Source of the DNA: an uncultured Clostridia bacterium | GTDB lineage: Bacteria > Bacillota > Clostridia > UBA1381 | Direction of reading: 5' to 3' | Length of the DNA stretch: 26,200 nt | Assembly (NCBI GenBank): GCA_934463455.1 | Contig: CAKSJU010000019.1 | Location: forward strand, 1-26,200 | Shown: piece by piece, positions 1 through 7,381 of the stretch | Numbering within the stretch: the first letter of the stretch is position 1 | Layout: each line of letters starts with the position of its first letter | The notes under the pieces: generated by a model | What the model was told of the DNA's origin: nothing | The model's input: only the letters and a program-made list of their open reading frames with translations | Databases searched by the model: none | Translations under genes and position numbers: made by a program

Positions 1-154
1 AAACTACTTAGATTATATTATCATTTTGGAGAAAATTTTTAGGTTTACACAAAATGATGGATTCCCACAATATTTTTTTATTATGACTTTTTAAAAGCAG
101 TAATTCCGATTTCTTTAAATTACATATTCTATCAATAATCGAAACAGACTTATA

Positions 155-1273
155 CTACCACAATATATCAGTATTAAAGTTCATTAACCTATATATGGCT
201 TCTGTAAAAAAATAATCTCCGTATATAATTGGCATATGATGTCCGCTGTCATATGCTTCCGTTCCATTCTGTAAAACAGAATCCTCATTTTCCGACCAAT
301 TACATTCTTTTTCGAGTGCAAAAATCATATTAACGGCAGCGTCAGAATATAATTTTTTTTCGCTCTCCGCGACAAAATCAGCAATTTCCATTAACCCGCA
401 TGCTGCACAGGCACCGGCTGTTGTATCATACAAAATCGGTTTTTCGGGCTGTCTGAAATCACACAAAGGTATCCAATTTGTTCTTTCGGTACAGGCAATA
501 AAATAATGCGCAATCCTTTTTGCGGTATTAAGATATTTTTCATTATGAGTATATCTATATGCTAAAGCAAAACCGTAAAGTCCCCACGCCTGACCTCTTG
601 ACCAACTTGAATTTTCCGCATATCCCTGTCCTTTATGCGCTTTTACAAACTCACCGGTAAGAGGATTATATTCATTTATATGATTGCACGACCCGTCATC
701 TCTTACATGATAAGCGGCTGTTTTATCGGCATGAATATTAGCAACCATAGCAAAGCGTTTATCGTTCATTTCTTCGGAGGCTCGATATAGTAGAGGAATA
801 TTCATCATACAATCGATAATTGCCCAACCATTATGTGACGTATTGCCCCAGTCATTCCACGCTCTCAAAAAGCCTGCATCAGCGTTAAATCTTCCCATAA
901 GATGATTTGCCGCAATTAAAAACCTGTTTCTTTGAGTTTTGTTCCCGGTAAGGCGATAATCCATTCCGGAGGAAATATTCCACATAAAGCCTACATCGTG
1001 ATGAAGCGAATCGTATTGCATTAACGCGGCATCCATAATATCCATGCTGTGTCTCGCTGTTTTTAAATATAATGTATTTTGTGTACCCGAATACATTAAA
1101 ATCATAATTGCTGCCCAAAAACCGTTTGTCCACCAACACACATCTGTTATTTTTTTGTCATCAAATGCTCCATTTACAGTTGTATACGGTAATTTGTCGT
1201 ATGCCGATATCGCCGTTTTTGACAGCTTATTATCTAATTTTTCCCATATTTCATTTATTGTTGGTCTATCCAT
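155..1273 (-). CDS. GH88-family unsaturated glucuronyl hydrolase
   Basis: 372 residues, no signal peptide, so probably cytoplasmic. The family removes the 4,5-unsaturated uronic acid left at the non-reducing end of oligosaccharides by polysaccharide lyases. Seen: the HHDVGF motif with D93 and the WAIID motif with D154. Their spacing of 61 matches the two catalytic aspartates of the Bacillus sp. GL1 enzyme (D88 and D149). The conserved WSRGQAWGLYGF block is at 224-235 and GDYFFTEA lies near the C-terminus, so the gene looks full length. The start ATG follows AGAGGTGGCAC, a good ribosome-binding site. It is the last gene of a minus-strand group, 110 bases after the isomerase-like gene. Its presence implies that the lyase at 8230 yields unsaturated uronyl ends. 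GH105 is a related alternative, but the motif spacing favours GH88. The exact substrate cannot be read from sequence. Confidence 0.92.
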   Translation of the reverse strand: MDRPTINEIWEKLDNKLSKTAISAYDKLPYTTVNGAFDDKKITDVCWWTNGFWAAIMILMYSGTQNTLYLKTARHSMDIMDAALMQYDSLHHDVGFMWNISSGMDYRLTGNKTQRNRFLIAANHLMGRFNADAGFLRAWNDWGNTSHNGWAIIDCMMNIPLLYRASEEMNDKRFAMVANIHADKTAAYHVRDDGSCNHINEYNPLTGEFVKAHKGQGYAENSSWSRGQAWGLYGFALAYRYTHNEKYLNTAKRIAHYFIACTERTNWIPLCDFRQPEKPILYDTTAGACAACGLMEIADFVAESEKKLYSDAAVNMIFALEKECNWSENEDSVLQNGTEAYDSGHHMPIIYGDYFFTEAIYRLMNFNTDILW

Positions 1274-1383
1274 GTGCCACCTCTTATATATTTATTAAGA
1301 CAAGAGTAAACAATATTTCTTAATCCGCTCCAGAACTTATTTGATTCCCGAAATTTACCCGCATATCTTTAAATTCGTAAAAT

Positions 1384-2166
1384 TCATATCACATTTTCTT
1401 TCGCGATAAAATCAACAAACTTACGCAATATGTTCTCAATTTTATTGTCAAAACATTGCAGTTCTTTTCTCCATACATTTTCCCATTCTAAAGAAATATA
1501 TCCGTTGTAATCATTATCTTTGAGTATTTTAAGTATTTCTTTTATAGGCAATTCTCCCTCACCGAGGGGAGTATATCGGTAGTCATGTTTTAACGGGTCT
1601 GCATCTCTTTTTCCGTCCTTGAGATGAACATGAGCTATCTTGTCACCTATGTATTCCCATGTTTGGGAAGGCTGTTCAAAATCCTCAATCGGATGAATAA
1701 TATCCCATATTACTTTAACATTCTTTCTGTCAATGTCACACAAAAGCTTTTTCAATACCCGTCCTGTCGAAAATTCGTTATGAGTTTCAATCCAAATTTC
1801 TTTTTCGGTTGAATCCGCCAATTCTTTTACGGCACTGACTATACCGTTATAATCTATTTCTTTCTTTGCGTATGTTTTCATAACCGCAAAATTTCCTAAA
1901 AAAATCCGAATTGCTTTGACTTTTGTCATAGATATTTCTTCCAGAATATGCTTTGCCCTATTTATTTCTTTTTCATTATATCCCAAAAAGCAAATGCCTG
2001 TTCCTATGTCAACAACGTTAAGTGATTCGTCATAACAAAACGTTCCGTTTTCTGTCTGACGAACTTCAACGCCGTCAATTTTGAACTCTTCACAAAGTGA
2101 TTTTAATTTTTTTGCGTCTGCCGACATACATGGCAATGTGGAAAAACACAGCTTAATTTTATTCAT
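1384..2166 (-). CDS. Sugar phosphate isomerase/epimerase-like TIM barrel protein
   Basis: 260 residues from the ATG at 2166, which sits five bases after AGGTGA. An in-frame GTG nine bases earlier directly abuts the stop codon of the previous gene and lacks a better ribosome site, so I prefer the ATG. The protein looks like the AP-endonuclease-2/xylose-isomerase-like TIM barrel family. Numbering from the GTG, candidate metal ligands at strand ends are E130 in WIETHNEF, D158 and H161 in WDIIHP, H182/H184 in HVHLKD, and E230 in SLEWE. Members isomerise or epimerise sugars, often keto-sugars or inositol derivatives. It is translated directly after the 2-hydroxyacid dehydrogenase (stop of that gene about ten bases upstream), so the two are probably coupled and act in monomer catabolism. 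The substrate is unknown. Confidence 0.85.
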   Translation of the reverse strand: MNKIKLCFSTLPCMSADAKKLKSLCEEFKIDGVEVRQTENGTFCYDESLNVVDIGTGICFLGYNEKEINRAKHILEEISMTKVKAIRIFLGNFAVMKTYAKKEIDYNGIVSAVKELADSTEKEIWIETHNEFSTGRVLKKLLCDIDRKNVKVIWDIIHPIEDFEQPSQTWEYIGDKIAHVHLKDGKRDADPLKHDYRYTPLGEGELPIKEILKILKDNDYNGYISLEWENVWRKELQCFDNKIENILRKFVDFIAKENVI

Positions 2167-2175
2167 ATCTTTCAC

Positions 2176-3165
2176 CTATCCAATAACAGTCATGTTTTCT
2201 GCCTGTTTTTTTGTAATAAGATTTTTCAGTTCTCCGCCGTTAAAAAACTCTACTGCATCATCTATAAGAAATGAGGTTATAAATTTGCGGCGATCATACG
2301 TAGGTCCACCCATATGCGGAAACAATATAACATTATCGAGTTTTAATAATTCACTTTCGGGAGCAAGCGGTTCATGCTGATATACATCAAGAACTGCGTG
2401 AAATCTGTTTTCTTTTAAATTTTCAATAAGAGCTTGTTCATCTATAACGCTGCCTCTGGAGGTGTTTACAAACAATGCACCTTTTTTTAAAAGCTTGAAA
2501 TGCTTGTCATTTATCATATTATCTGTTTCCGGCTTTTTCGCTGTATGTACCGTTACAATGTCACATGTTTTAAATATATTTTCAAGACTGTCATATTCAT
2601 AGCCCATTTTTTCCGCAAAAGCATAATCTATTTCAATTTTTGAATATACCTTTATTTTTGTTCGAAACATTTTAAGCATTGGTATCAGCTTTCTGGATAT
2701 ACTTCCTAACGACACTATACCTACCGTTTTGTCAAACAGACCTTCGTTATGCAAGGGATTCCATATACCTGATTTTAACAAATCGGAACATTCTCCCATT
2801 CTCCTAAGTGCCATCAGCATATATGATAAAGTACCCTCGGCGACCGATTCGGCATAATAATTATTTCCGCTTATAACCTTAACGTCAGTATCAAAAACAG
2901 ATAAATCAACAATACCTCCCACACTTCCGCCTGTGTGTACTATCAGTTTAATATCGCCCAAATCCTCTTTACGTATCAGCGGCTGATTCCAACCTGTAAT
3001 CAAAATGTCCGTGCCTTTAAGTGCCGTTGCGAGCTCCTGACCGCAGAACGCGTGATCTGTGGTATTATACTCAATCTCTCCTATACTTTTCAGCTTTTCT
3101 CTGATTTCGTTCGGGAAAAAGCTCTCAAGCACACCTTTAGTAACTATATTTACAAATATTTTCAT
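2176..3165 (-). CDS. D-isomer-specific 2-hydroxyacid dehydrogenase family protein
   Basis: 329 residues, the usual length for NAD-dependent D-2-hydroxyacid dehydrogenases, which interconvert 2-hydroxy and 2-keto acids. Catalytic residues are visible: R237 in NTSRGSVID, E265 in YQHEP and H284 in FPHMGG. The Rossmann dinucleotide-binding turn at 148-157 reads VGIVSLGSIS. Two of its three expected glycines are serines (S152, S157), which is unusual. The ATG is preceded by GAGGATAAATAA. Its position between a decayed exported-protein gene and the isomerase-like gene, upstream of GH88, suggests a role in handling uronate-derived or glycerate-type acids. That role is inferred from context only. Confidence 0.88.
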   Translation of the reverse strand: MKIFVNIVTKGVLESFFPNEIREKLKSIGEIEYNTTDHAFCGQELATALKGTDILITGWNQPLIRKEDLGDIKLIVHTGGSVGGIVDLSVFDTDVKVISGNNYYAESVAEGTLSYMLMALRRMGECSDLLKSGIWNPLHNEGLFDKTVGIVSLGSISRKLIPMLKMFRTKIKVYSKIEIDYAFAEKMGYEYDSLENIFKTCDIVTVHTAKKPETDNMINDKHFKLLKKGALFVNTSRGSVIDEQALIENLKENRFHAVLDVYQHEPLAPESELLKLDNVILFPHMGGPTYDRRKFITSFLIDDAVEFFNGGELKNLITKKQAENMTVIG

Positions 3166-3201
3166 TTATTTATCCTCATCAATCTGCCTGCTGACAGGCC
3201 A

Positions 3202-3427
3202 TTATTTGTTAAATATTACAATTTCGCTCAGAGAATTACTTCTCCGCCCGGTTAATATCCCAGAGTAATCATTGCCTTGATGTATATAATTATTTATATC
3301 ATCAACATTACCCGTGAATCCTTTATTTTAGAAAAATCAACTACTGCAGCGGTTACAGATTGGGGAATGATAGTGGAGTTAAAAACAGACTAATTGTCGT
3401 TATATAATGCTTAAAAGTTTTTTTCAT
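3202..3427 (-). pseudogene. Decayed small exported-protein gene (two frameshifts)
   Basis: A strong ribosome site (AGAGGTGA) precedes an ATG at 3427, with a good promoter just upstream. The reading starts MKKTFKHYITTISLFLTPLS, a typical signal peptide, but stops after 24 codons. Restoring one base in the C4 run near 3365, and one in the A4 run near 3330, joins three frames into about 75 codons. The second piece contains PQSVTAAVVDFS, which supplies the expected signal-peptidase site. The third contains VDDINNYIHQGNDYSGIL and ends at the TAA at 3202. Both lesions fall in homopolymers, so sequencing error is also possible. I recognise no family. It may be the 5' end of a lost secreted enzyme. 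The 36 bases to the dehydrogenase start imply the promoter now mainly serves the downstream genes. Confidence 0.45.
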
Positions 3428-3428
3428 G

Positions 3429-3474
3429 ATACTTCACCTCTGTTTTGTTTATTTTATATTCATAAGTGAAGTAT
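3429..3474. repeat. 9-bp perfect inverted repeat spanning -10 box and ribosome site
   Basis: ATACTTCAC at 3429-3437 and GTGAAGTAT at 3466-3474 are perfect inverted copies, 28 bases apart. On the minus strand one arm overlaps the -10 box and the other the ribosome-binding site of the decayed gene. The promoter-proximal arm would not be in the transcript, so an RNA hairpin is unlikely. A pair of protein-binding half-sites is possible, as is chance. Confidence 0.35.
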
Positions 3475-3498
3475 AACATTAGAGCATAGTAAATTCAA
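3470..3498 (-). promoter_or_regulatory. Sigma-A promoter for the dehydrogenase-isomerase-GH88 group
   Basis: On the minus strand, TTGAAT (3493-3498) is followed after exactly 17 bases by TATACT (3470-3475). Transcription would start near 3463 and read through the decayed small gene into the dehydrogenase, isomerase-like and GH88 genes. No other promoter this good is visible before those genes. Confidence 0.6.
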
Positions 3499-3552
3499 TA
3501 TGTAAAATTTATTATTTCATATCACTTTTTATTATTTTATTACTAATTACAA

Positions 3553-4683
3553 TTAAATCTTTAACGGAATTATATTTTCTTCATACGTACCGCCCAAATT
3601 ATCGGTAAAAACAATTTTTATTTCGTTATCTTTAAAAATTATTCCTGCCCCCGCAAAAGACGGCTCGGTTTCCCGGTGTTCATTATTCTTTTTTATGTAA
3701 GAGCCGATTAATACAGGACACGGATGCCCGTAGGCATCGTTTTTATCGCCGGGAAATTCCAGATTTAATTTATGAGTATGACCGCAAAGCATCAGTTCAA
3801 TATTTATATCATTTTTCAACATATTTGCCCAATGGGTATAAATATCTTTCTCAATATCAAACGGCGGATTTTCTTTTCTTGTAAATGGAGTATGCACTAC
3901 AACAATTTTGTGCTTAACATCCTCTGCCATATACTCATTATCGGCATCTTTTATCAGGCTTTCTATGTATTTTGTTTCTTCTTTTCTAAATGCGTGACAA
4001 CACATAGTATTACCGTATTCGGGGTGATTGTCATTCTTGTCTTCGCCACAGTCCAGTACCAAGCCCCAGATATTTCCCAGTCGAAAAGAATAATAAGATT
4101 TTCCGTCTTTAAAAGGAAAATATTCACATATTTTTTCGGCGGAAACACCACGGTTATCATGATTTCCTTTTGTACATACAATAGGAATACCGCCATGGGT
4201 AATCTCTGATGCAATTATATAGATGTTATCGAAATTTTCGACACATCTGCTGTCTTCAATAACATCTCCGTTGAGTATGAGAAAATCAGGTTCCCCATAA
4301 TTATTTTCGAAAATTTTTTCTGCCTTTATTGGTTCATCAAGCATATTGTGTGCATCTGCTATGTGATAAGCCTTAACTGTACCGTTTTCAACAGGTGAGA
4401 ATGGGTATTCTATAGTTATAACATCAGACGTTTTAGAAAAATAAGGTTTTCTTTCGATTATTTTACGATAACAAACAAAGTATTTTTTTTCACGGTTCAG
4501 CTCGCTCATAGGAACGATTATTTTATGTACTTTAACATCTGACCTTAATATTCCGTTTGAATTATCAAAATATTCCTCATTTCCTACTCTAACCCACATC
4601 AAAGTCGGTGAAGTTACAGGAATCATTATATGATAAAAATTTCCTACAGCAAACACAGCCGGATCATTTTTTAATGTATTCAT
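3553..4683 (-). CDS. Calcineurin-like metallophosphoesterase
   Basis: 376 residues with no signal peptide or membrane segment, so probably cytoplasmic. All five metallophosphoesterase motifs are present in order: D110/H112 in IADAH, D140 in LNGD, GNHD at 173-176, H264 in VVVHTPF and GHTH at 301-304. These bind the dinuclear metal centre that hydrolyses phosphomonoesters or phosphodiesters. Residues 1-95 look like a small beta-sandwich similar to the N-terminal domain of purple-acid-phosphatase-like proteins. The start ATG follows AAAGGACTGAAAGGC. It lies between the AraC-type regulator and the catabolic genes, all on the same strand. I see no clear promoter of its own, so it may be read from the regulator transcript. 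Substrate unknown. A companion role to the GDPD at 7382 is a hypothesis. Confidence 0.9.
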   Translation of the reverse strand: MNTLKNDPAVFAVGNFYHIMIPVTSPTLMWVRVGNEEYFDNSNGILRSDVKVHKIIVPMSELNREKKYFVCYRKIIERKPYFSKTSDVITIEYPFSPVENGTVKAYHIADAHNMLDEPIKAEKIFENNYGEPDFLILNGDVIEDSRCVENFDNIYIIASEITHGGIPIVCTKGNHDNRGVSAEKICEYFPFKDGKSYYSFRLGNIWGLVLDCGEDKNDNHPEYGNTMCCHAFRKEETKYIESLIKDADNEYMAEDVKHKIVVVHTPFTRKENPPFDIEKDIYTHWANMLKNDINIELMLCGHTHKLNLEFPGDKNDAYGHPCPVLIGSYIKKNNEHRETEPSFAGAGIIFKDNEIKIVFTDNLGGTYEENIIPLKI

Positions 4684-4950
4684 GCCTTTCAGTCCTTTCT
4701 TTTGGATTTACTATTGTTTCTGGCATCGGTGTGCGGAGCAACAGCATCATTTCTTAATTTGTAGGAAATTGCGTAAAACGCAATGACGGAAAATCAAAAA
4801 TGCTACCTTATTCCTACGCCCGCAGGCGGAGCTTTTATCAAAAGCTTTTTTATAAAAATGTGTTCAACGGAGATTGAGTGCAGCTTTTGGCACTCACATT
4901 TTTTGGTATGCTTTTGAATTTTCCGTTCATCCCTTTTTTATTCCTTTTCC
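4684..4950. other. Gene-free spacer with a cluster of palindromes
   Basis: This 267-base spacer contains several inverted repeats. ATTGCGT-AAA-ACGCAAT is at 4768-4784. It is enclosed by GTAGGAA (4761-4767) and its complement TTCCTAC (4811-4817). Next come CGCC-cgca-GGCG near 4818-4829 and AGCTTTT-ATC-AAAAGCT (4830-4846) followed by T5 on the plus strand. GAGTGC/GCACTC arms lie near 4874-4895. Both flanking genes are on the minus strand, so the T-tailed hairpin points the wrong way to end the regulator transcript. The cluster resembles a mobile palindromic repeat or structured spacer, but its identity is unknown. Confidence 0.4.
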
Positions 4951-7110
4951 TTATTCTTGCGAATCGTATTTTTTCAGCAGCCTTGAAAAAGTTTGTGTTG
5001 TATTACATCCGACCATTTGTGCAACATCTTTCATTTTATATGTTGGATGTTCTTTCATAATCTGTTTTGCTTTTTTGTATTTATAGTACATCAGATAGTC
5101 TTTAAAATTTGCTCCCATTATTGTTTTAAAGGTTTTACTGACATATGTTTCCGAAAGGTTAAGCTGCTGCGATATATCATATAGGGATATGTCGTGCTGA
5201 TAGTTGTCACTTACATACTGTTCTATAGTATGTCTTATTTTAATTATTTTTGAAGAACGTTCTGAGGATATATAATTTACAATTTTTTCGATAAGGAAAA
5301 TACTCTTTTCGGACAATTCTTGTGCTGACGTGGTTTCCCTTAACTCAAGATACAAAATAGTATCCTTTCCAAATACTTCAGCTGATGTTACATTTACTTC
5401 CGAGAGTATTCGTGAAATGGTTGCAAATAGCATTGTTACAAGCAATGAAAAATTCTCATTCGTCGGAATTGAGGGGAAGTTGACATCAATAAGCATTTTA
5501 ATATCTTGACGGACTTTACCCATATTCAACGTATTTACGGCAGAAATCAAATCCGATTCCACTTCTGTCGGATAAATAAAGGTTTCGCCTGTGGTTGTAA
5601 TATCTACATCATGTATTGTAAATATTTTCGAATCAGAATTCTGAAACAACTTGCATTTTGAAGTGAACAGTGCTTCATTATAGGATTCGTGCAAATCTGT
5701 AAAATCATAAACATTTTTTCCTATATATGCAATAAGGCAAATGGAAAGCTTTTTTTCTATTTCTTCTATTGCGTTGTTTAAGATTTCTTTAAATTTATCC
5801 TCCTCAAAATGAGAGTGGATTAAAACATGAGTGTCGGGAGTAACATTTACTACCTTAAAAAATGAATACTCCGAAAATTTCTCATATAGCAGATTTGTTA
5901 TTATACTTTTCATGGATGAAAAACGAACCTCAGATATAGAGCTGTAAAGATTTTCATAATCGCAATACATTAAAATGGCTACGGAAAAATTATTTGTATT
6001 CGGCAACAAATTACGGTGCTTTAACAACCTGCTCAAATTTTGTTTTTCATACGTTCCCAAAAGTGCAGTTATAAGCATTTGCTTTTCCAAAACTTCGTCA
6101 CTTTCTTTTATGTAATTTTGCATTATGTCGTTTTTCTCATTTATTTCATCAACAAATTTACCTATGGTTGCAAACTCGTCCTCGATTTCATCATCGTTTT
6201 TATCAATCTTGTCCAAAAGTGTTGTTACAGGCTGATAAAGCCGCTTTGCAAAACGGTTTGAAAATATAAGCCCGCACAGTAATATTATTGTAGACAATAA
6301 CAAAGAAAGGCATATAGGTATAACGAAAGAACGTGTCCTGTTGTAACGATTTGTAAAGCATAATATCTCTATTGGAGTTGTAATCATAGAAAGATTTGCG
6401 TCAGCTTTGGATTTAATATATTTGCTTGATTTATCATTAACAAACAAAGAAGCGGCTGCTTTTGCTTTATCTGCATCACTGACATAAATTAAGTCATCAT
6501 GTAATTTGAATGCAATTGATATGTTTTCTTCTTTCAAACCTAAAACAAAATAATCTAAATAATATGAAATTAAAACATAAAACGGCGCATTGAATTTGTC
6601 ATTATTATAGGTTGAGATTATTAAATAGTCGCCGGAAATAAAGAAATGTGTATTATTTCCGGAATCGCTGCTTTCATTTATTTTCAGATGTGAAGTCAAA
6701 TCTGCCGGCTCTAAACCAAGTTCGCGTGCAAAATATGCATAAGTCATAGAGCTTCTGCTTGATATAACCGTTTTTGAATCATCAAAAATTATTGATATGG
6801 AACGGATTGACGGGGAGGCAGAATTGGCAAAAGATGTTAATGCGGAATATAACTTGAGCTTGGAATATGTATCGTTATTGTTGATATATTTTTCAAGTAA
6901 TTCATTGCCTAACAATTCATTATATATTGCGTCATACTGAATGCTTAAAATAGAAAATTTATTTTCTATAGAAGCAGAATTTTTATTTACGGCCGCACGA
7001 ATATTTTGCTGATTAAGCAATGAAAAGAAAAGCAACAGGAGAACAAAAAAAATTCCTGTATAAATAGTACAGAAGTATGCTATTGTACGCAGGCTTTTCT
7101 TAAATAACAT
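4951..7110 (-). CDS. Membrane-anchored AraC-family transcriptional regulator
   Basis: 719 residues. Seen: a first membrane segment at about 9-32, an extracytoplasmic sensor region at about 33-260, a second membrane segment at about 262-284, a cytoplasmic linker, and a C-terminal AraC DNA-binding domain at about 625-719 with two helix-turn-helix units (642-663 and 693-714). A middle stretch at 466-490 containing LHESYNEALFTSKCK matches a motif common in YesN-type regulators. This architecture senses extracellular ligand and acts on DNA directly without a separate kinase. Such genes often sit beside LplABC-type sugar transporters, as here. The domain ends at RLLKKYDSQE, so the usual short tail after the second helix-turn-helix is missing or altered. 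ATG preceded by AAAGGGAG. It is transcribed divergently from GDPD and probably controls the operators at 7310 and 12551. Confidence 0.92.
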   Translation of the reverse strand: MLFKKSLRTIAYFCTIYTGIFFVLLLLFFSLLNQQNIRAAVNKNSASIENKFSILSIQYDAIYNELLGNELLEKYINNNDTYSKLKLYSALTSFANSASPSIRSISIIFDDSKTVISSRSSMTYAYFARELGLEPADLTSHLKINESSDSGNNTHFFISGDYLIISTYNNDKFNAPFYVLISYYLDYFVLGLKEENISIAFKLHDDLIYVSDADKAKAAASLFVNDKSSKYIKSKADANLSMITTPIEILCFTNRYNRTRSFVIPICLSLLLSTIILLCGLIFSNRFAKRLYQPVTTLLDKIDKNDDEIEDEFATIGKFVDEINEKNDIMQNYIKESDEVLEKQMLITALLGTYEKQNLSRLLKHRNLLPNTNNFSVAILMYCDYENLYSSISEVRFSSMKSIITNLLYEKFSEYSFFKVVNVTPDTHVLIHSHFEEDKFKEILNNAIEEIEKKLSICLIAYIGKNVYDFTDLHESYNEALFTSKCKLFQNSDSKIFTIHDVDITTTGETFIYPTEVESDLISAVNTLNMGKVRQDIKMLIDVNFPSIPTNENFSLLVTMLFATISRILSEVNVTSAEVFGKDTILYLELRETTSAQELSEKSIFLIEKIVNYISSERSSKIIKIRHTIEQYVSDNYQHDISLYDISQQLNLSETYVSKTFKTIMGANFKDYLMYYKYKKAKQIMKEHPTYKMKDVAQMVGCNTTQTFSRLLKKYDSQE

Positions 7111-7202
7111 AGTAACACTCCCTTTAGTAAAGTAAAAATAGCTACGTGCAAAACTCCAAGGATATAGAGTTTATTCGGTTTTACAGATGTTTTATCAGCT
7201 TT

Positions 7203-7211
7203 TTATTTCAT
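7203..7211 (-). other. Minimal leader ORF in the regulator 5' leader
   Basis: In the regulator leader (minus strand) a strong ribosome site, AGAGAGGTG, precedes ATG AAA TAA. This could be a two-codon minimal ORF that delays ribosomes or affects downstream translation, or just a fortuitous string. Low confidence in a function. Confidence 0.2.
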
Positions 7212-7240
7212 ACGTTCCGCACCTCTCTAACTACTGTACT

Positions 7241-7269
7241 ATGATAACATATTAATTGTTTTTTGTCAA
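7241..7269 (-). promoter_or_regulatory. Sigma-A promoter of the AraC-type regulator gene
   Basis: On the minus strand TTGACA (7264-7269, perfect -35) is followed after 17 bases by TATCAT (7241-7246). The expected start near 7234 gives a leader of about 120 bases before the regulator ATG. The promoter points away from the GDPD promoter, and the operator candidate at 7310-7326 lies between the two. Confidence 0.7.
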
Positions 7270-7309
7270 ATAAAAAATACTCAATAACAAAGAAATGTAC
7301 AAGAATAAC

Positions 7310-7326
7310 AAGTTTTGATAGTTGAA
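7310..7326 (+). promoter_or_regulatory. Operator candidate, copy 1
   Basis: AAGTTTTGATAGTTGAA, identical over 17 bases to 12551-12567. Its last bases form the first part of the -35 box of the GDPD promoter. A site abutting or overlapping the -35 box is the standard place for an AraC-family activator. Assignment to the divergent regulator is inference. Confidence 0.65.
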
Positions 7327-7350
7327 CAAAAAAATAAAAAATGTTATAAT
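7322..7350 (+). promoter_or_regulatory. Promoter of the GDPD-lyase genes
   Basis: TTGAAC (7322-7327), a 17-base spacer, then TATAAT (7345-7350). A second TATAAT lies at 7361-7366. The ribosome site AAGGAGAG of GDPD follows immediately, so the leader is very short. The tandem TATAAT arrangement recurs at the transporter promoter. Confidence 0.7.
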
Positions 7351-7381
7351 TATACCATAGTATAATCAAGGAGAGAAAAGC

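Noticed and set aside
20..58. ATCATTTTG/CAAAATGAT inverted repeat as terminator after GH88
   Set aside because: The loop is 21 bases and no T-run follows on the minus strand; AT-rich arms are likely by chance.
8..157. Stop-codon readthrough of the GH88 gene, since the same frame stays open for about 48 more codons
   Set aside because: The GH88 protein already ends at the usual family length, and the extension is Lys/Asn/Ile-rich AT sequence without a recognisable domain.
3470..3515. Fourth operator copy upstream of the minus-strand promoter
   Set aside because: Only about 11 of 17 positions agree, mainly A/T runs and the -35 box itself; the central GATAG core is absent.
3772..4209. 145-codon plus-strand frame inside the metallophosphoesterase gene
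   Set aside because: Antisense to a gene with all five catalytic motifs, no ribosome site, Cys/Phe/Ile-rich composition typical of a shadow frame.
4830..4851. Hairpin with T-run as terminator of the regulator gene
   Set aside because: The T-run follows the stem on the plus strand only, while the regulator is transcribed from the minus strand.
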